Shown here one piece after another: positions 1-10,335 of a DNA stretch of 64,000 nucleotides. The position numbers and the translations under genes are program-made. The notes beneath the pieces are model-generated. The model was given only the letters and a program-made list of their open reading frames with translations. It ran no database searches and was not told where the DNA came from. The stretch's first letter is position 1. Each line of letters starts with the position of its first letter. The stretch comes from Cheiracanthium punctorium (lineage: Eukaryota; Arthropoda; Arachnida; Araneae; Cheiracanthiidae): assembly GCA_038373885.1 (NCBI GenBank), contig JAWZYV010011619.1:2108001-2172000 (forward strand), in the 5' to 3' direction.

Positions 1-604
1 AATCAGGAATAAATTATTAAACCATTTAAAGAATTTTACCGCGAAAATATATTTATCGACTAATCAGGGAATTAAAATTTCCTGGTGATAATTTGAATGT
101 TCGGGACACAACTAAGTTCGAATGGGCCACAAATTATGCATTTTCAGCAGAACAGAATGTTGGAGATGTGCTCTTAAAATATTTTACTCTTTTGGAGTAT
201 TTCTTAGGTAGTAAGTATGCTGCCATAATATATAGCCATTAAATATTTTAAAGATTTGTATATTTGAAGGTCTTTATGATTTACTTTAATACTAGATTTG
301 AAAATCACGTTCAGAAAAGCAATCTGCATTAAATAATTAAGGTGTTTTTAAATAATTAAACGTGTATTACAGACCAGAAAAATGCTACATCATGACTTAG
401 CTCCGCTATCTTAAATTTATGACCACAAATATCTTGATAAGTATTAAAATGCACTTTGATAATAAATAAAAAATAAATGGAAAAATCTGGAGTGTCTCTA
501 CTCGACTTCCCGAAGACTTGATCTTTACGAAACTTTGCTTGATCTTACCATCTGAGGTGTCCAAACGCTTGTGCACTTCAAACAGTTTGCGTTTGCATAA
601 TGTA
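1..604. other. AT-rich sequence, no feature recognised
   Basis: I see no long open frame, repeat pair or structural signal in this stretch. It runs up to the TA dinucleotide that borders the miniature element starting at 605. Confidence 0.5.
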
Positions 605-1050
605 CAGGGTGGTGATAATTAAACTTCTCCTATGAACAAGGCTCTACGGAAAAACGGGTATACTGGTTATAACCAAATTTGATATAGACTATGCATGACT
701 GTAAACTATACATGCGCTCAAAGAATTCCGAAAAAAGAACAAAAAATGCCTAATAGGTGGCGCTTTTATTGAAAAAACAACAAATGAAAATGACTAATCC
801 GAAATGCACAAAAATTTTCAACACTTGTTAAACAGTTTTTGGGCATTCATTAAATAATTCGAGTCATCGTTTTGTGCTGAATTCACCCTGCAAAGCGCGT
901 AGTAGACATTTTTTGAACTAGACTTTTTAAAAGTCTTCGTTGAGCGCATTTCGTGTACAGTACATATACCGAATTTTCTAGCAATCGGCTTACCCGTTTC
1001 AGCTGAAGAAGGCTGCTGAAGGTTGTAGAAATTTGATTATTGCCACCCTT
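605..1050. mobile_element. Miniature DNA transposon with long degenerate TIRs (copy A)
   Basis: The left end CAGGGTGGTGATAATTAAA follows a TA, and the right end (TTTGATTATTGCCACCCT) is its imperfect reverse complement. The inverted similarity goes on inward for about 115 bp, including paired AAACGGGTA and ATGCGCTCAA blocks. No coding capacity is seen. TA-bordered CAGGG ends suggest a Tc1/mariner-type non-autonomous element, which is an inference. A second, interrupted copy of the same family lies at 52779-54936, sharing the ends, a TGGCGC motif in the middle and the GAGCGCAT block near the right end. Confidence 0.7.
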
Positions 1051-1472
1051 TTTAAGAATTTTTTCAGCCTCGTACTAGAAACTGTAATACTGTAATCTAT
1101 ACAGATAGTGTGATGGTGACCTATAAAATAAATATTCAAATTAACTTATTCGAATGCATAATGTAGACGTTGGCACATTTTAAAGGATTTGCATTCGTAG
1201 GCCATAATATATAAAGGATATTTTTTGCAACCCTGTGAAAGAACTATCAGCTATACACTCTTCCAAAATCTATAGATGTCAGCATATGACTAGATACCAT
1301 CACCTAAATATACCAAATTTACGCTCAATCGCATGAACTGTTTAGTCGCTCGCGAATTTTCAAGATTTATGTCCATATGCCGTAATATATAATAATTCTC
1401 CTTTGAAGCCCTGTTAAAAAATTCTGCTATCATACATATGAGAATCAATACTTTTCGTGTAAGGGTAGTCTG

Positions 1473-1623
1473 CAGGCGCGTAGCCAGGAAAATTTTTCGG
1501 GGGGGGGGGATATGAACTTATATGTGTATAAACAGACGGAATTTCTGCACAGCATTAATCTTGTGACAACTAATCCAAAAATTTCGGGGGGGGATATATC
1601 CCGATATCCCCCGCTACGCCCTG
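1473..1623. mobile_element. Short TIR element with CAGG..GCGTAGCC ends
   Basis: The 151-bp unit starts CAGGCGCGTAGCCAGG and ends CCCCGCTACGCCCTG, so the ends are imperfect inverted repeats. G-runs sit inside both ends. The same GCGTAGCC terminal motif occurs at 15220-15378, where an 8-bp target duplication is visible. Here I could not find a convincing duplication, so assignment to the same hAT-like group rests on the ends only. Confidence 0.55.
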
Positions 1624-2257
1624 TATGTATATCTATACCAAATTGAGTCATCGAATGCACCGTGTAAGAACTATCGTGTTCACTCACATGCACACACATA
1701 ATACAGACACACATACTCATACATCAACATAAAAATTGCAAATTAAATTCAGAAGACTTCAGGTAAAAACATAAAAATCTCAAAGTCAATTTTTTTTATG
1801 ATTACAATAATTTCCTTACATAATACATGTTTAGAAAATAAAAATCATGCTTTGATGTAAAAGTTATCCATTATTATATTTTATAAAATAAGAAAAGTAG
1901 CATAATATATCTTAAACAATGTTTTTGCCTCCACAAAGAAGCTTTACAAGAACAATCGTTATGCAGCATTTAAACATTATCACGTTACATACAATTATGA
2001 ATGTTTTGCTAAAACTTAATATTGTCTTTATAGTTACGAAACAAGTTAAAATCCAAGAGAGGCAATAATTGTGAAATGAGACATTTTATTTAGCATCACG
2101 TGTTAAACGAGCAACAGCAGCTGTTCAGTATGGCTACAAAAACATTTTAATATCGAATGCAGCTGCTGAATTACACACTATGTATACAGAATGAAGTAAT
2201 ATATATAAAGAGATAGCTGATTATTTTCATCCATATCTCAGTCAACACAACAAGCTG

Positions 2258-2321
2258 TCTCAACGTCTATTAACGTTGAGAGAACTTTCAGAAATGTTAT
2301 CTGAACGTTCATAAACGTTCA
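2258..2321. repeat. Twin perfect hairpins with AACGTT cores
   Basis: TCTCAACGT at 2258-2266 pairs with ACGTTGAGA at 2273-2281 across a 6-base loop. TGAACGTT at 2302-2309 pairs with AACGTTCA at 2314-2321 across a 4-base loop. Both stems are perfect. Their role is unknown. They may be sub-terminal hairpins of an old element whose ends I could not find. Confidence 0.45.
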
Positions 2322-2795
2322 AACAGCATTGGTGTATTACCTGGAATGGCGAATCCCGGATCTGGCAAGGACCTGTAGTTTCCTCGAAATATCGGTGATT
2401 TGAGGCCACAAGTAGAGATCAAAAGGTGTATGATTTGGTAATCTAGAAATGCATTAACGTCTGTGATAACTGTTCAGAAGATTATCAATGTGGATTATCG
2501 CCTGTATCAATTCCAGTTCTGGACGTACCGTGCATCAAACAATGCATGAAAACGGTTGATTTTATCAATATTAAGTAGTAGCTCATAATAGTGTTCACTT
2601 GGTATTTTGCATGATTTGGGCTCGTGTTGAAGCTCTCTTATATAAAGAAAGTTCCAATAATGAACGATTTGATAAATCCTCAGCATGCAGTGCATTTTTT
2701 CTAGCTATAAGGGCATTCTAGAGAATCCCTAATAGTTAATAACAGTAATTTTGAGAAATAACTCTAGATCTAGCAAAGAAATGTCATCTGAGATG

Positions 2796-3797
2796 AATTG
2801 CTACTGTGTTGATGCGAAATAGTCTTCTATTGCGTGTTACATCTGGAACAATACCTTGAAATACGAAATAGTCATGTTAGGTACATACATAGACGAAATT
2901 TTCTCAAATTTTTCTTCTAATGGATCACTTTGAGTTTCATTGAAGTTCGACGGAGAACCTTTTATAGTTTCATGATGCGGATTGTGTAAATCTGAGTCTA
3001 GGGAATTCGAAGTTAATTCAACGAGGTACTTTTATAAGGAGCACTTGCTACATTCGCGTACAGCACTTAGTACTCCGCGGATCACAGTTTGGTAAACCCT
3101 TTCTTAGAGCCAGGACCTGATTATGACCAACAGGGGCCCTAGGAATTGCTGAATTTGGAGGCCCCATTCATTATTTTTGTCTTATTTTTAATAAAATTGT
3201 GAAATAAATATTTCAGAACAACATTTTAAACTGGGGGTGGGGGGCTTTCAAGCCGAGATTCCTGGGCAAAGTCCCTATTTTCCCATGTGATAATAAGGCT
3301 CTGCTTAGAGCAACTGATTATTGTCACAATACGGTCGATAATATATTAATTTAAATAATGCATCTTTTAAGTGATGGTTTTACCAATATTTTTTGGGGGA
3401 GAATTGCTACTGTGCTGATGCGAAATAGTCTTCCATTGCATGTCACATCCGGAACAATGCATTGAACTACGCAATAGTCGTGTTAGGTGCATAGACAAAA
3501 GTTTCTCAATCTTTTCCTCTTATGGAGCTCTTGGAGTTTCATTGAAGCTCGACGGAGCACCTTTTGTAGTTTCACGAAGCGGATTTTGTAAATCTGATTC
3601 TAGTGCATTCGAAGCTAAGGCAAAGAGGTACTTTTATGAGGAGCACTTGCTGCATTCGCGTGCAGCACTTAGTGCTCCGCGGATCACAGTTTATGATACC
3701 CTTTCTTAGAGCAACTGATTATTGTCACAATACGGTTGATAATATATTAATTTAAATATTACATCTTTTAAGCGATGATTTTATCAATAATTTTTAC
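2796..3797. repeat. Tandem duplication (~400 bp unit, two copies)
   Basis: Copy 1 (2796-3400) and copy 2 (3402-3797) align from AATTGCTACTGTG to the TTTAAGYGATG segment. The extra length of copy 1 is the hAT-like insert at 3111-3303. In copy 2 a frame of about 89 codons is open at 3440-3709. The first copy is broken in that frame, and I do not recognise the peptide. A third element-like copy is not seen in the window. Confidence 0.8.
3111..3303. mobile_element. hAT-like miniature element with perfect 8-bp target duplication
   Basis: The 193-bp insert begins CAGGACCTGATTATGAC, and its right end read in reverse begins CAGAGCCTTATTATCAC. It is flanked on both sides by CTTAGAGC (3103-3110 and 3304-3311). 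The undisturbed site CTTAGAGC occurs once in the second duplication copy at 3705-3712. CAGRGCC ends with 8-bp duplications are typical of hAT elements. No open frame is present, so it is non-autonomous. Confidence 0.85.
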
Positions 3798-5467
3798 TAA
3801 TTCGGATTTACAGAAGTTATGTCTATTCCATTTAAAAAAGGCTTATATTTCTAAAGCCTAATTTTACATTTTATAGTTTTCACTTGCTAATTTCGGACTT
3901 TACAACGAAATGAACGGACTTCTTGAATAAGAAAATTAGTCATTTCTACGGGTTTTCTTCCTACAATTTTTATTTACTATTAGAACTTATTAGCAAGGAA
4001 GAAACTTTATGAAAGAATTTACTTTGTGAACTTAGCACTTCGAAGTTTAAGTCTTCAAACAAAATACTTCCAAAAATATATGAAGCACTTTCAATATCTT
4101 CTGGGAAATACACTCTGAAAGCAAAGTTTTTTTATCCATACGCTGGAGATTAAAGTAAATATTTCTACCCTATTTTTACAATGATATGCTTTTTCAAAAT
4201 CTAAAGTTGTTAGAATATACTGTGATAACACCAGTATGTGTTTCCTTTCACCAATTCATTACCCAAAGGGGACTTTACTATATATGCATTTTCACAGAAG
4301 TTTTGTATGGGAAAACAAACTCTATTTATTTTAAAGACAATGTATATTGTGTTAAAGTATGAAATATGGTACCGATGACCATATGAAAGACTAACTCAGT
4401 TGCAGTAAAATTCCCCTGCGCGTTTTAAAGTTAGTATCAGCTACTAGGCATTTTCACTGAAAGTGTGTTTATGGAGGGAAGAATGTTTCCATAATTTTCT
4501 TTGTTACTACTGCATTTCCTTGAACGCCTACTGTACATTTTACAAAAGGTTATGCAGTGTTTTTCAATAATATTCTAGAAAGCCAAAGGAGGTTTTTTAA
4601 CACACGTGTACGAGTATAGAACAATTTTTAATACAACGAACTTACTTTTAAATATATGTCAGCCCGATTTTACTTATTTATTATTTTATTTATTTATTTA
4701 TTTTTACAAAAATCATAATCATTTACTTATTAAAATTTTTCCTTAAAAAACCTATTAAATATAGTTTAGTAGACCGTTAAAGGAATTCAGTTTCCATAAA
4801 ATGAATTCTATAATAATTTAAATGTGACATTTATTAAATTATCTATGTTACTGGTAAAAAAAAAATTCGTTAAAAAGTTCTTAATTATTTACAAAATTCA
4901 CTCTCGATATTTCTTTTAAAGACTAAATGTATTGAATATTTACGACCAGTAAGTAAAAAGAGTTTATCACACTCACCCAAAAATATAATGCAGGTTCATT
5001 ACTGGTAAGTTCAAACTGGTAAGTGTTTAAAAAAATTTATATACATATTTTTTTCACATGTTTTTTCATTTATTTAAATTTATTTTAGTACATTGCATTG
5101 ATTATCACTTCTATAACTTCTATATAGTAGAAAATTTAACTTCTAGTAAAATTCTTGTGAACTTTTTGTTTAATTATGTTATACTTCTTTGTATTAATTA
5201 TCACTTTCATAAATTCTGTATAAATAGCAGGAAACTATTAATAAAAATATTGTGAATTTTTCTTCATAAGCAGCAATTTTTGTTCGATTTAGTTTAAAAT
5301 TCAACATTTATTAAATTTTCTCGAGAATTTATTAAAAAATGTTTTATACTTAAGCTTACTAACAAATCTAAATTAATATGAAGAAAGTTTCAGTATATTT
5401 AAAATTTTGTTGATTAAACAATATTACAAAAATATAATTAGAAACTTCTCATTGAAATTGAATTTGT
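3798..5467. other. AT-rich sequence with simple (TTTA)n at 4673-4705
   Basis: Only an imperfect TTTA/TTAT simple repeat stands out. Short open frames here are low-complexity and have no splice or start context that I would trust. Confidence 0.5.
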
Positions 5468-5759
5468 CATCGTGTCTTGTGTCACACTAAAAAATAAGAT
5501 CCTCCACTTCAAACTTTAATCTATATCAAACGGAAGTATGCCGAGAGGATGGACTATGGATTTCTTGCATCCAAAACCAGAGTACGAATCATGACCTGGT
5601 CAAATAAAAACATTTTTTAATGAATCAAAGTCCGAATGTCAGTGATGATATTTATTAACTGCTGACAGTAGTAAAATTACATAAAATTCATTAAAATTAT
5701 TTAAACTCCTTCACTTATTTAAATTATTTCCTATAGAAATTCGGTTTTTTCATTTAATT

Positions 5760-5794
<35 letters not shown>

Positions 5795-6680
5795 TAAATA
5801 GTAGCTTTTTATTGTGGAGACCTAAAAATCATAAAATATAAAATATAATCTTGCAAAGACATGCTACAAAGAAATGAAAGTTTCTACACTGAGAAATTTT
5901 AGAGAAAAATACACATAGTTCACTTTTGCAAGAGATGAAATTTTTTAATTCAAAATATTTTAAAAAGTATTCGAGACCAAAATTCTTAGTCATTAGTTTT
6001 TGTATAGGTATTCATTAAGTCTTAAATTTCAAAGGTCCGATTCTTAGAAGTTTAATATTTAAATTAGATTTTTGTCATCGTGTTCTTGTGTCTTGGTGTA
6101 ATGCTAAAAAATAAGGCATCTCCAGTTTGTTGAATTTGTGCATGTGTGTGTGTGTGTCCGACATAGTCTTTTCTAGAAAAATCTATGCCATCTATATTGT
6201 CATCGTGCATTTTGTCACTTTAAAAACATATGTATGCTTTTCTTAAATTAAAAGCACAAGCAATTTAAGTAAACATAACAAATTTTAACAGTAGAAGCTT
6301 CTTATTGAGCAACCCTGAAAGCATAAAATAAGAATTCATTTTTACAAAGGCATGCTATAAAGAAATGAAAGTCTGAACAACAAAAAAAAAGTTTAGAAAA
6401 GTTTAGATATTTCACTTTTCAAGATAAATAAAAAAATTTAATTATTCAGCACATTTTTAAAGCATTCGAGATATTTGAAATTTATAGTTTGACAAATTTT
6501 ACGACTAAGAACGACTACGAAATTTACATTTTTAAAGTTACGACTAAGTATATATATGTCTTGAATTCTTTTAAAAATATTTTGCATATTTAAAAATTTT
6601 CAGCAGGTCTTTTTAGTATGGCTTTTCAAGGATTTTTTTTAGGCTTTTAAGGGCTCCACAATAAAAAACTTCTGCAATGT
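5468..6680. repeat. Old tandem and inverted repeat cluster with poly-T tract
   Basis: A composite unit begins with a CATCGTGT..CTAAAAAATAAG block at about 5468 and again at about 6075. It also holds a block beginning GTAG at 5801-6045 and 6291-6480, with a shared CATGCTAYAAAGAAATGAAAG core. An inverted copy of the start of that block is at about 6535-6679. A related copy lies at 23766-23987. A 32-base T tract occupies 5762-5793. The family is not recognised. Divergence between copies indicates an old interspersed repeat. Confidence 0.6.
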
Positions 6681-7180
6681 AAAACCTTTACTGTTAAAAA
6701 TTTTATTTTTACTTTATTTTTTTTTAATATAAAATGTGTGACACTACACATATATTTTAAATAAATCATTCACTTTTACTCTTATATATATATAAAAAAA
6801 AATATTTTCTGTATAACAGAACATACTTGATCGCACGTGTGTTAGCGAGATGTAGGAGGATATAATTTAGTCATATTTCATGGTAATATCATGCTAAGGC
6901 TTTGATATACAGGCAATTGATCTGTGAACTGCGTCTCCAAATAACAGTTATTTTCTTATGTGACGTAAAGGATCAGTGTAATATATGAATATATCGATTC
7001 TCAGTTTATCTGCGTCGACTTGTTCTCCCTAAATTCGAGAGTTGTGCGTTTCAACGACAGGGAAGCAAAATCATATAACTCAAAATTACTAAATATTATC
7101 ATTTAAAAAACTTTTCAAAGAGATGATGTCATTAACGTGATTATTTAAGAAATTCAGATACTGTCGGTAGAAATGGGTTG

Positions 7181-7324
7181 TAAAATATGCGAAACAGCTA
7201 CCTCTGTTTGCATATTTATAAGCAGTAATAAGATATGTAAAACAGCATCCTCTGTTTGCATAAGTATTAGAAGTAATGAGATAGGTAAAACAACTACCTC
7301 TTTTTACATATATGTAAATCACAC
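7181..7324. repeat. Minisatellite, three 48-bp units
   Basis: Units start at 7181, 7229 and 7277, each with an AAACAGC..CCTCTGTTTGCATA core. Because 48 is divisible by three, open frames run through the array on both strands (7173-7466 plus, 7089-7382 minus), giving 16-residue peptide repeats. I regard these frames as by-products of the repeat, since neither has gene-like context. Confidence 0.8.
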
Positions 7325-7511
7325 ATATTTCACCACCTTTTATTTTCAGTTTCTTAAATTTAATCTGTTTAAAATCAAGCACTTAACTTTTATTTTTGTT
7401 CTTATTTTTCTTTACTTCTACTTTGAAAATTTGTTCTTCGTTTTTCTCCATAGAATACCCTTTTAGAGAGAATTCATTTAACCCGGCAGTACTAGCGGAT
7501 GGTATAATATA

Positions 7512-7879
7512 TCCAATAACCTTTTGCTTTCGAACTACCTCCCTGACCTTTTTCTGAAAATGAAGGAGACCTAGTGCAGATGACTTTAAGTTCATAACCT
7601 TGAAAGAAAAAAACCCTTTTTGAAATTTAAATAGGTTTTCAGATATCGCCACGTCGAGTTATGTCACACCCTGCGTGAGTACTTCTGATATTGTTACAGC
7701 TACCCTTCTGTTTTCGACGTGCCTTCCTAACCTTTTTTTGAAAATGTATGGTATCTTGTGCAACTGACTTTAAGGTCATAACCTTGAAGGGAGAAAACTT
7801 ATGATCCAATTCATCAATTAAGTTTTCGAATATTCCACGCCGGGTGTGTTATACCCTGCGCGAGTACTTCATGCTATTA
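7512..7879. repeat. Tandem duplication, two ~184-bp units
   Basis: Both units carry CCTRACCTTTTTYTGAAAATG (20 bases or fewer matched at a time), a GACTTTAAGKTCATAACCTT block and a terminal CCCTGCGYGAGTACTT block. The first CCTGACC is at about 7542 and the second CCTAACC at about 7726. Open frames in this stretch are fragments across the repeat, with no recognisable product. Confidence 0.75.
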
Positions 7880-9295
7880 TTGTTCTAATTCGGAGTATAT
7901 GAACTCGCTTTTATATTGTATTTTATATAAATGCATGGCTACAATTCTACTTTTGTATTTATTTTTTTCATTTGTAGCTCTCGTGTATCGATTTTTAGGT
8001 AACAAAAAATATTAAAAAATAACCTTGAGTATGAGATATCCTGAGCAAGTAATTCCGTTTGTTTTTGCCGCGAGAGTAATCGCGATTTAATTTCAAAATG
8101 CACGACGTCTCCTGGGCTAAAAATAGTTTTTCCTATTTCGATTTGCAATTGTAACATTTTTTATTCATTCCTTCTCTCACCCCCCCCCCTCAACAGTCGG
8201 TTATTATTTTCGGCATATTTTATTTCAATTATTTTTCATGCCGACTTTCAAAGTTATCTTATCGCTGATGGTTTACTAAAATTTCATTGGTCTAAATTTA
8301 TTGTAGCTCTGTAATTGCCTTTGGTTACTTCGTCCAAGTATTTGTTCTCGCCAGGGTCGTGCCCATTGGCATCTGATTTTTCTCACTCACGTTTACTAAT
8401 GTTCGATTATAAATTATCATGTACCATTTACGCTGGCCATCACCAGCCAGCAATCTTGTTTATTCTAAACTTTTGCATTTCTGCACGATTTTATATGTTT
8501 TGCAGATGAATATTTTGAACTTTAGTTTTTACAAAGATAACGCAAATCAGTAATAATGAATTTACAATAAGTAAGTAAATTCTTCAGTATATCAATGAAT
8601 AAGTTTAAAATTATAATCCAAGCAATAATTTATATTGCATTTCATATTGATTAAACGCAAAAATATAAAGTTTAGACATGCTTTTGATTTATTTTATATA
8701 TATTAGTAGAATACTTTTCATGTAACTATTGTAGTACATTTAAATTTCATACAGATTTATTTCTAGAGTATACAGATTGTATTCATAGAATGTGTAATGC
8801 GCAACTATAAATCACTATCAAAATTCTCTTCGAATTTTATACGCATCATGATGTTTATAGATGTTTAGAATGTAGTCTTTGTGAAAACTAGTAGATTGAT
8901 GATTCGATTACTTTTTGAACGCACCACGAACCACGGTATAAAAAATAAACCTTGAATGATGATGTTTTAATAGATAAGCGATATTGCACTGTATTGATTA
9001 CAGTGATAAAGATTGATAACAATTATAGAAAAAAAAAATATGTACTGGATTGAACGGAAGAGTGAAATCTCTCACGTAAAAATTGAAAGCAAAGTGCGAG
9101 TATTCTAAAAATTTAAGTTAGTTGGAAAATCTAATCTGAGTCGAATGCCTTCAAAGGCTGGTGTTGAAATTTATGTTTGTGTCGTGTAGATAGACGAGTC
9201 CTCTGTTATTTCAAGAATTATTGCTTGATGTTCTAATAAAAATTTGGAAATTCGCAACCCGAAGTTATTCAACGCTGATGAAGGAATCAAGAACG
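7880..9295. other. No gene recognised
   Basis: Contains a C-run at about 8180 and short unremarkable open frames. The end abuts the target duplication of the hAT-like element that begins at 9304. Confidence 0.45.
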
Positions 9296-9303
9296 CATAG
9301 TGG

Positions 9304-9747
9304 CGGTGGCGGCTCCTCTATTTGAGCACATGAACAGGTGAACCCCCAGAGGAAAAACTAAAGAATAAACACATTAACAAATTAAATTATAAAAAATATA
9401 TTAAGTACACTTCTAGATTTTTGTGAATTTAAAACATGAGTTTTTACTCCCCCCCCACCCCCCACTATTATTAAACGCGTTTATTAGAAATAACGCACTG
9501 TATCGTAGGTGAATACAGCATAGTCTTTCGTCGCTCGCACCCGAGTGGCCCTTTCAACCGGTCTCTGAGGAAAAACGCCGAGAGAGTGAGAGAGAGACGC
9601 TTTCGTTCGCACAATGTTATTGTGCTAACAGCAGATTTTTTTGCCGTTATCTCCTCTGGATTCTCTCTTGGCTTGTTGTGTTCGGTTAGTTAATCCACTT
9701 TCTTTCACATTCTTATTATTTTCTTAACTTTTATGATTTTTCACTAC

Positions 9748-9782
<35 letters not shown>

Positions 9783-10091
9783 GACTAGTGCAAATAATTC
9801 AGATGGAAGTCAAATAAGTGTTTCGGAACTACAGCAATGAAATTTTTCAATGTCATCCTTTGAAAAAAAATTGAAAGAAAAAAATCAAGACAATATTTTT
9901 GCTAAAACTTATATTAGCGACGAAATGTAAGATCAAAGATGACTTGTTTTCTTTCAATTGCGTGCATTGCTTTCCTTTAACTGCTGGAAATGCAAATATA
10001 TTTTAACTTGTAAGGTGCGTCGTATCTGCATATTTAATTTTCGAAATTAATTTTGTGAACCTCCATTTAAATAAAACACGAGCCGCCACTG
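9304..10091. mobile_element. 788-bp hAT-like non-autonomous element with perfect 8-bp target duplication
   Basis: The left end is CGGTGGCGGCTCC, and the right end in reverse is CAGTGGCGGCTCG. CATAGTGG flanks both sides (9296-9303 and 10092-10099). The interior has a CpG-rich block at about 9520-9670 with a GAGAGA run, in marked contrast to the AT-rich surroundings, and a 31-base T tract at 9750-9780. No transposase frame is visible. The 8-bp duplication points to the hAT superfamily. The perfect duplication suggests a fairly recent insertion. Confidence 0.8.
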
Positions 10092-10269
10092 CATAGTGGG
10101 GACTTTCATTATCGGGATAATCATCTTTAAGGGTGAAAAAAAGTGATGTAATTTAATTTTTAAATTTTGTAACATTTCTTTGCGCAATTCGAATCCAGAA
10201 ATCCATAAATTATGCAAAAGATGTAGACCATCCAAGGTCATTCGTGATATTTTATTCATTTGCTTGCAG

Positions 10270-10335
10270 CCTTAGTATCACGGACGCGAGTACTATTTTC
10301 CTCTGCTTCCACAGCACATCCGTCGACTTTCTCAG
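10270..10335 (+). CDS. Candidate internal coding exon, 66 nt
   Basis: A strong acceptor (TTCATTTGCTTGCAG) ends at 10269 and a usable donor (CTCAG followed by GTAAAA) begins at 10336. The segment is about half G+C inside AT-rich DNA and is open in two frames. One reads LVSRTRVLFSSASTAHPSTFS with a split last codon (21 residues shown in two parts: LVSRTRVLFSS, ASTAHPSTFS). The other reads LSITDASTIFLCFHS onward. I recognise neither. The minus-strand open frames at 10252-10501 overlap it and are probably shadows. Support is limited to splice signals and composition. Confidence 0.35.
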
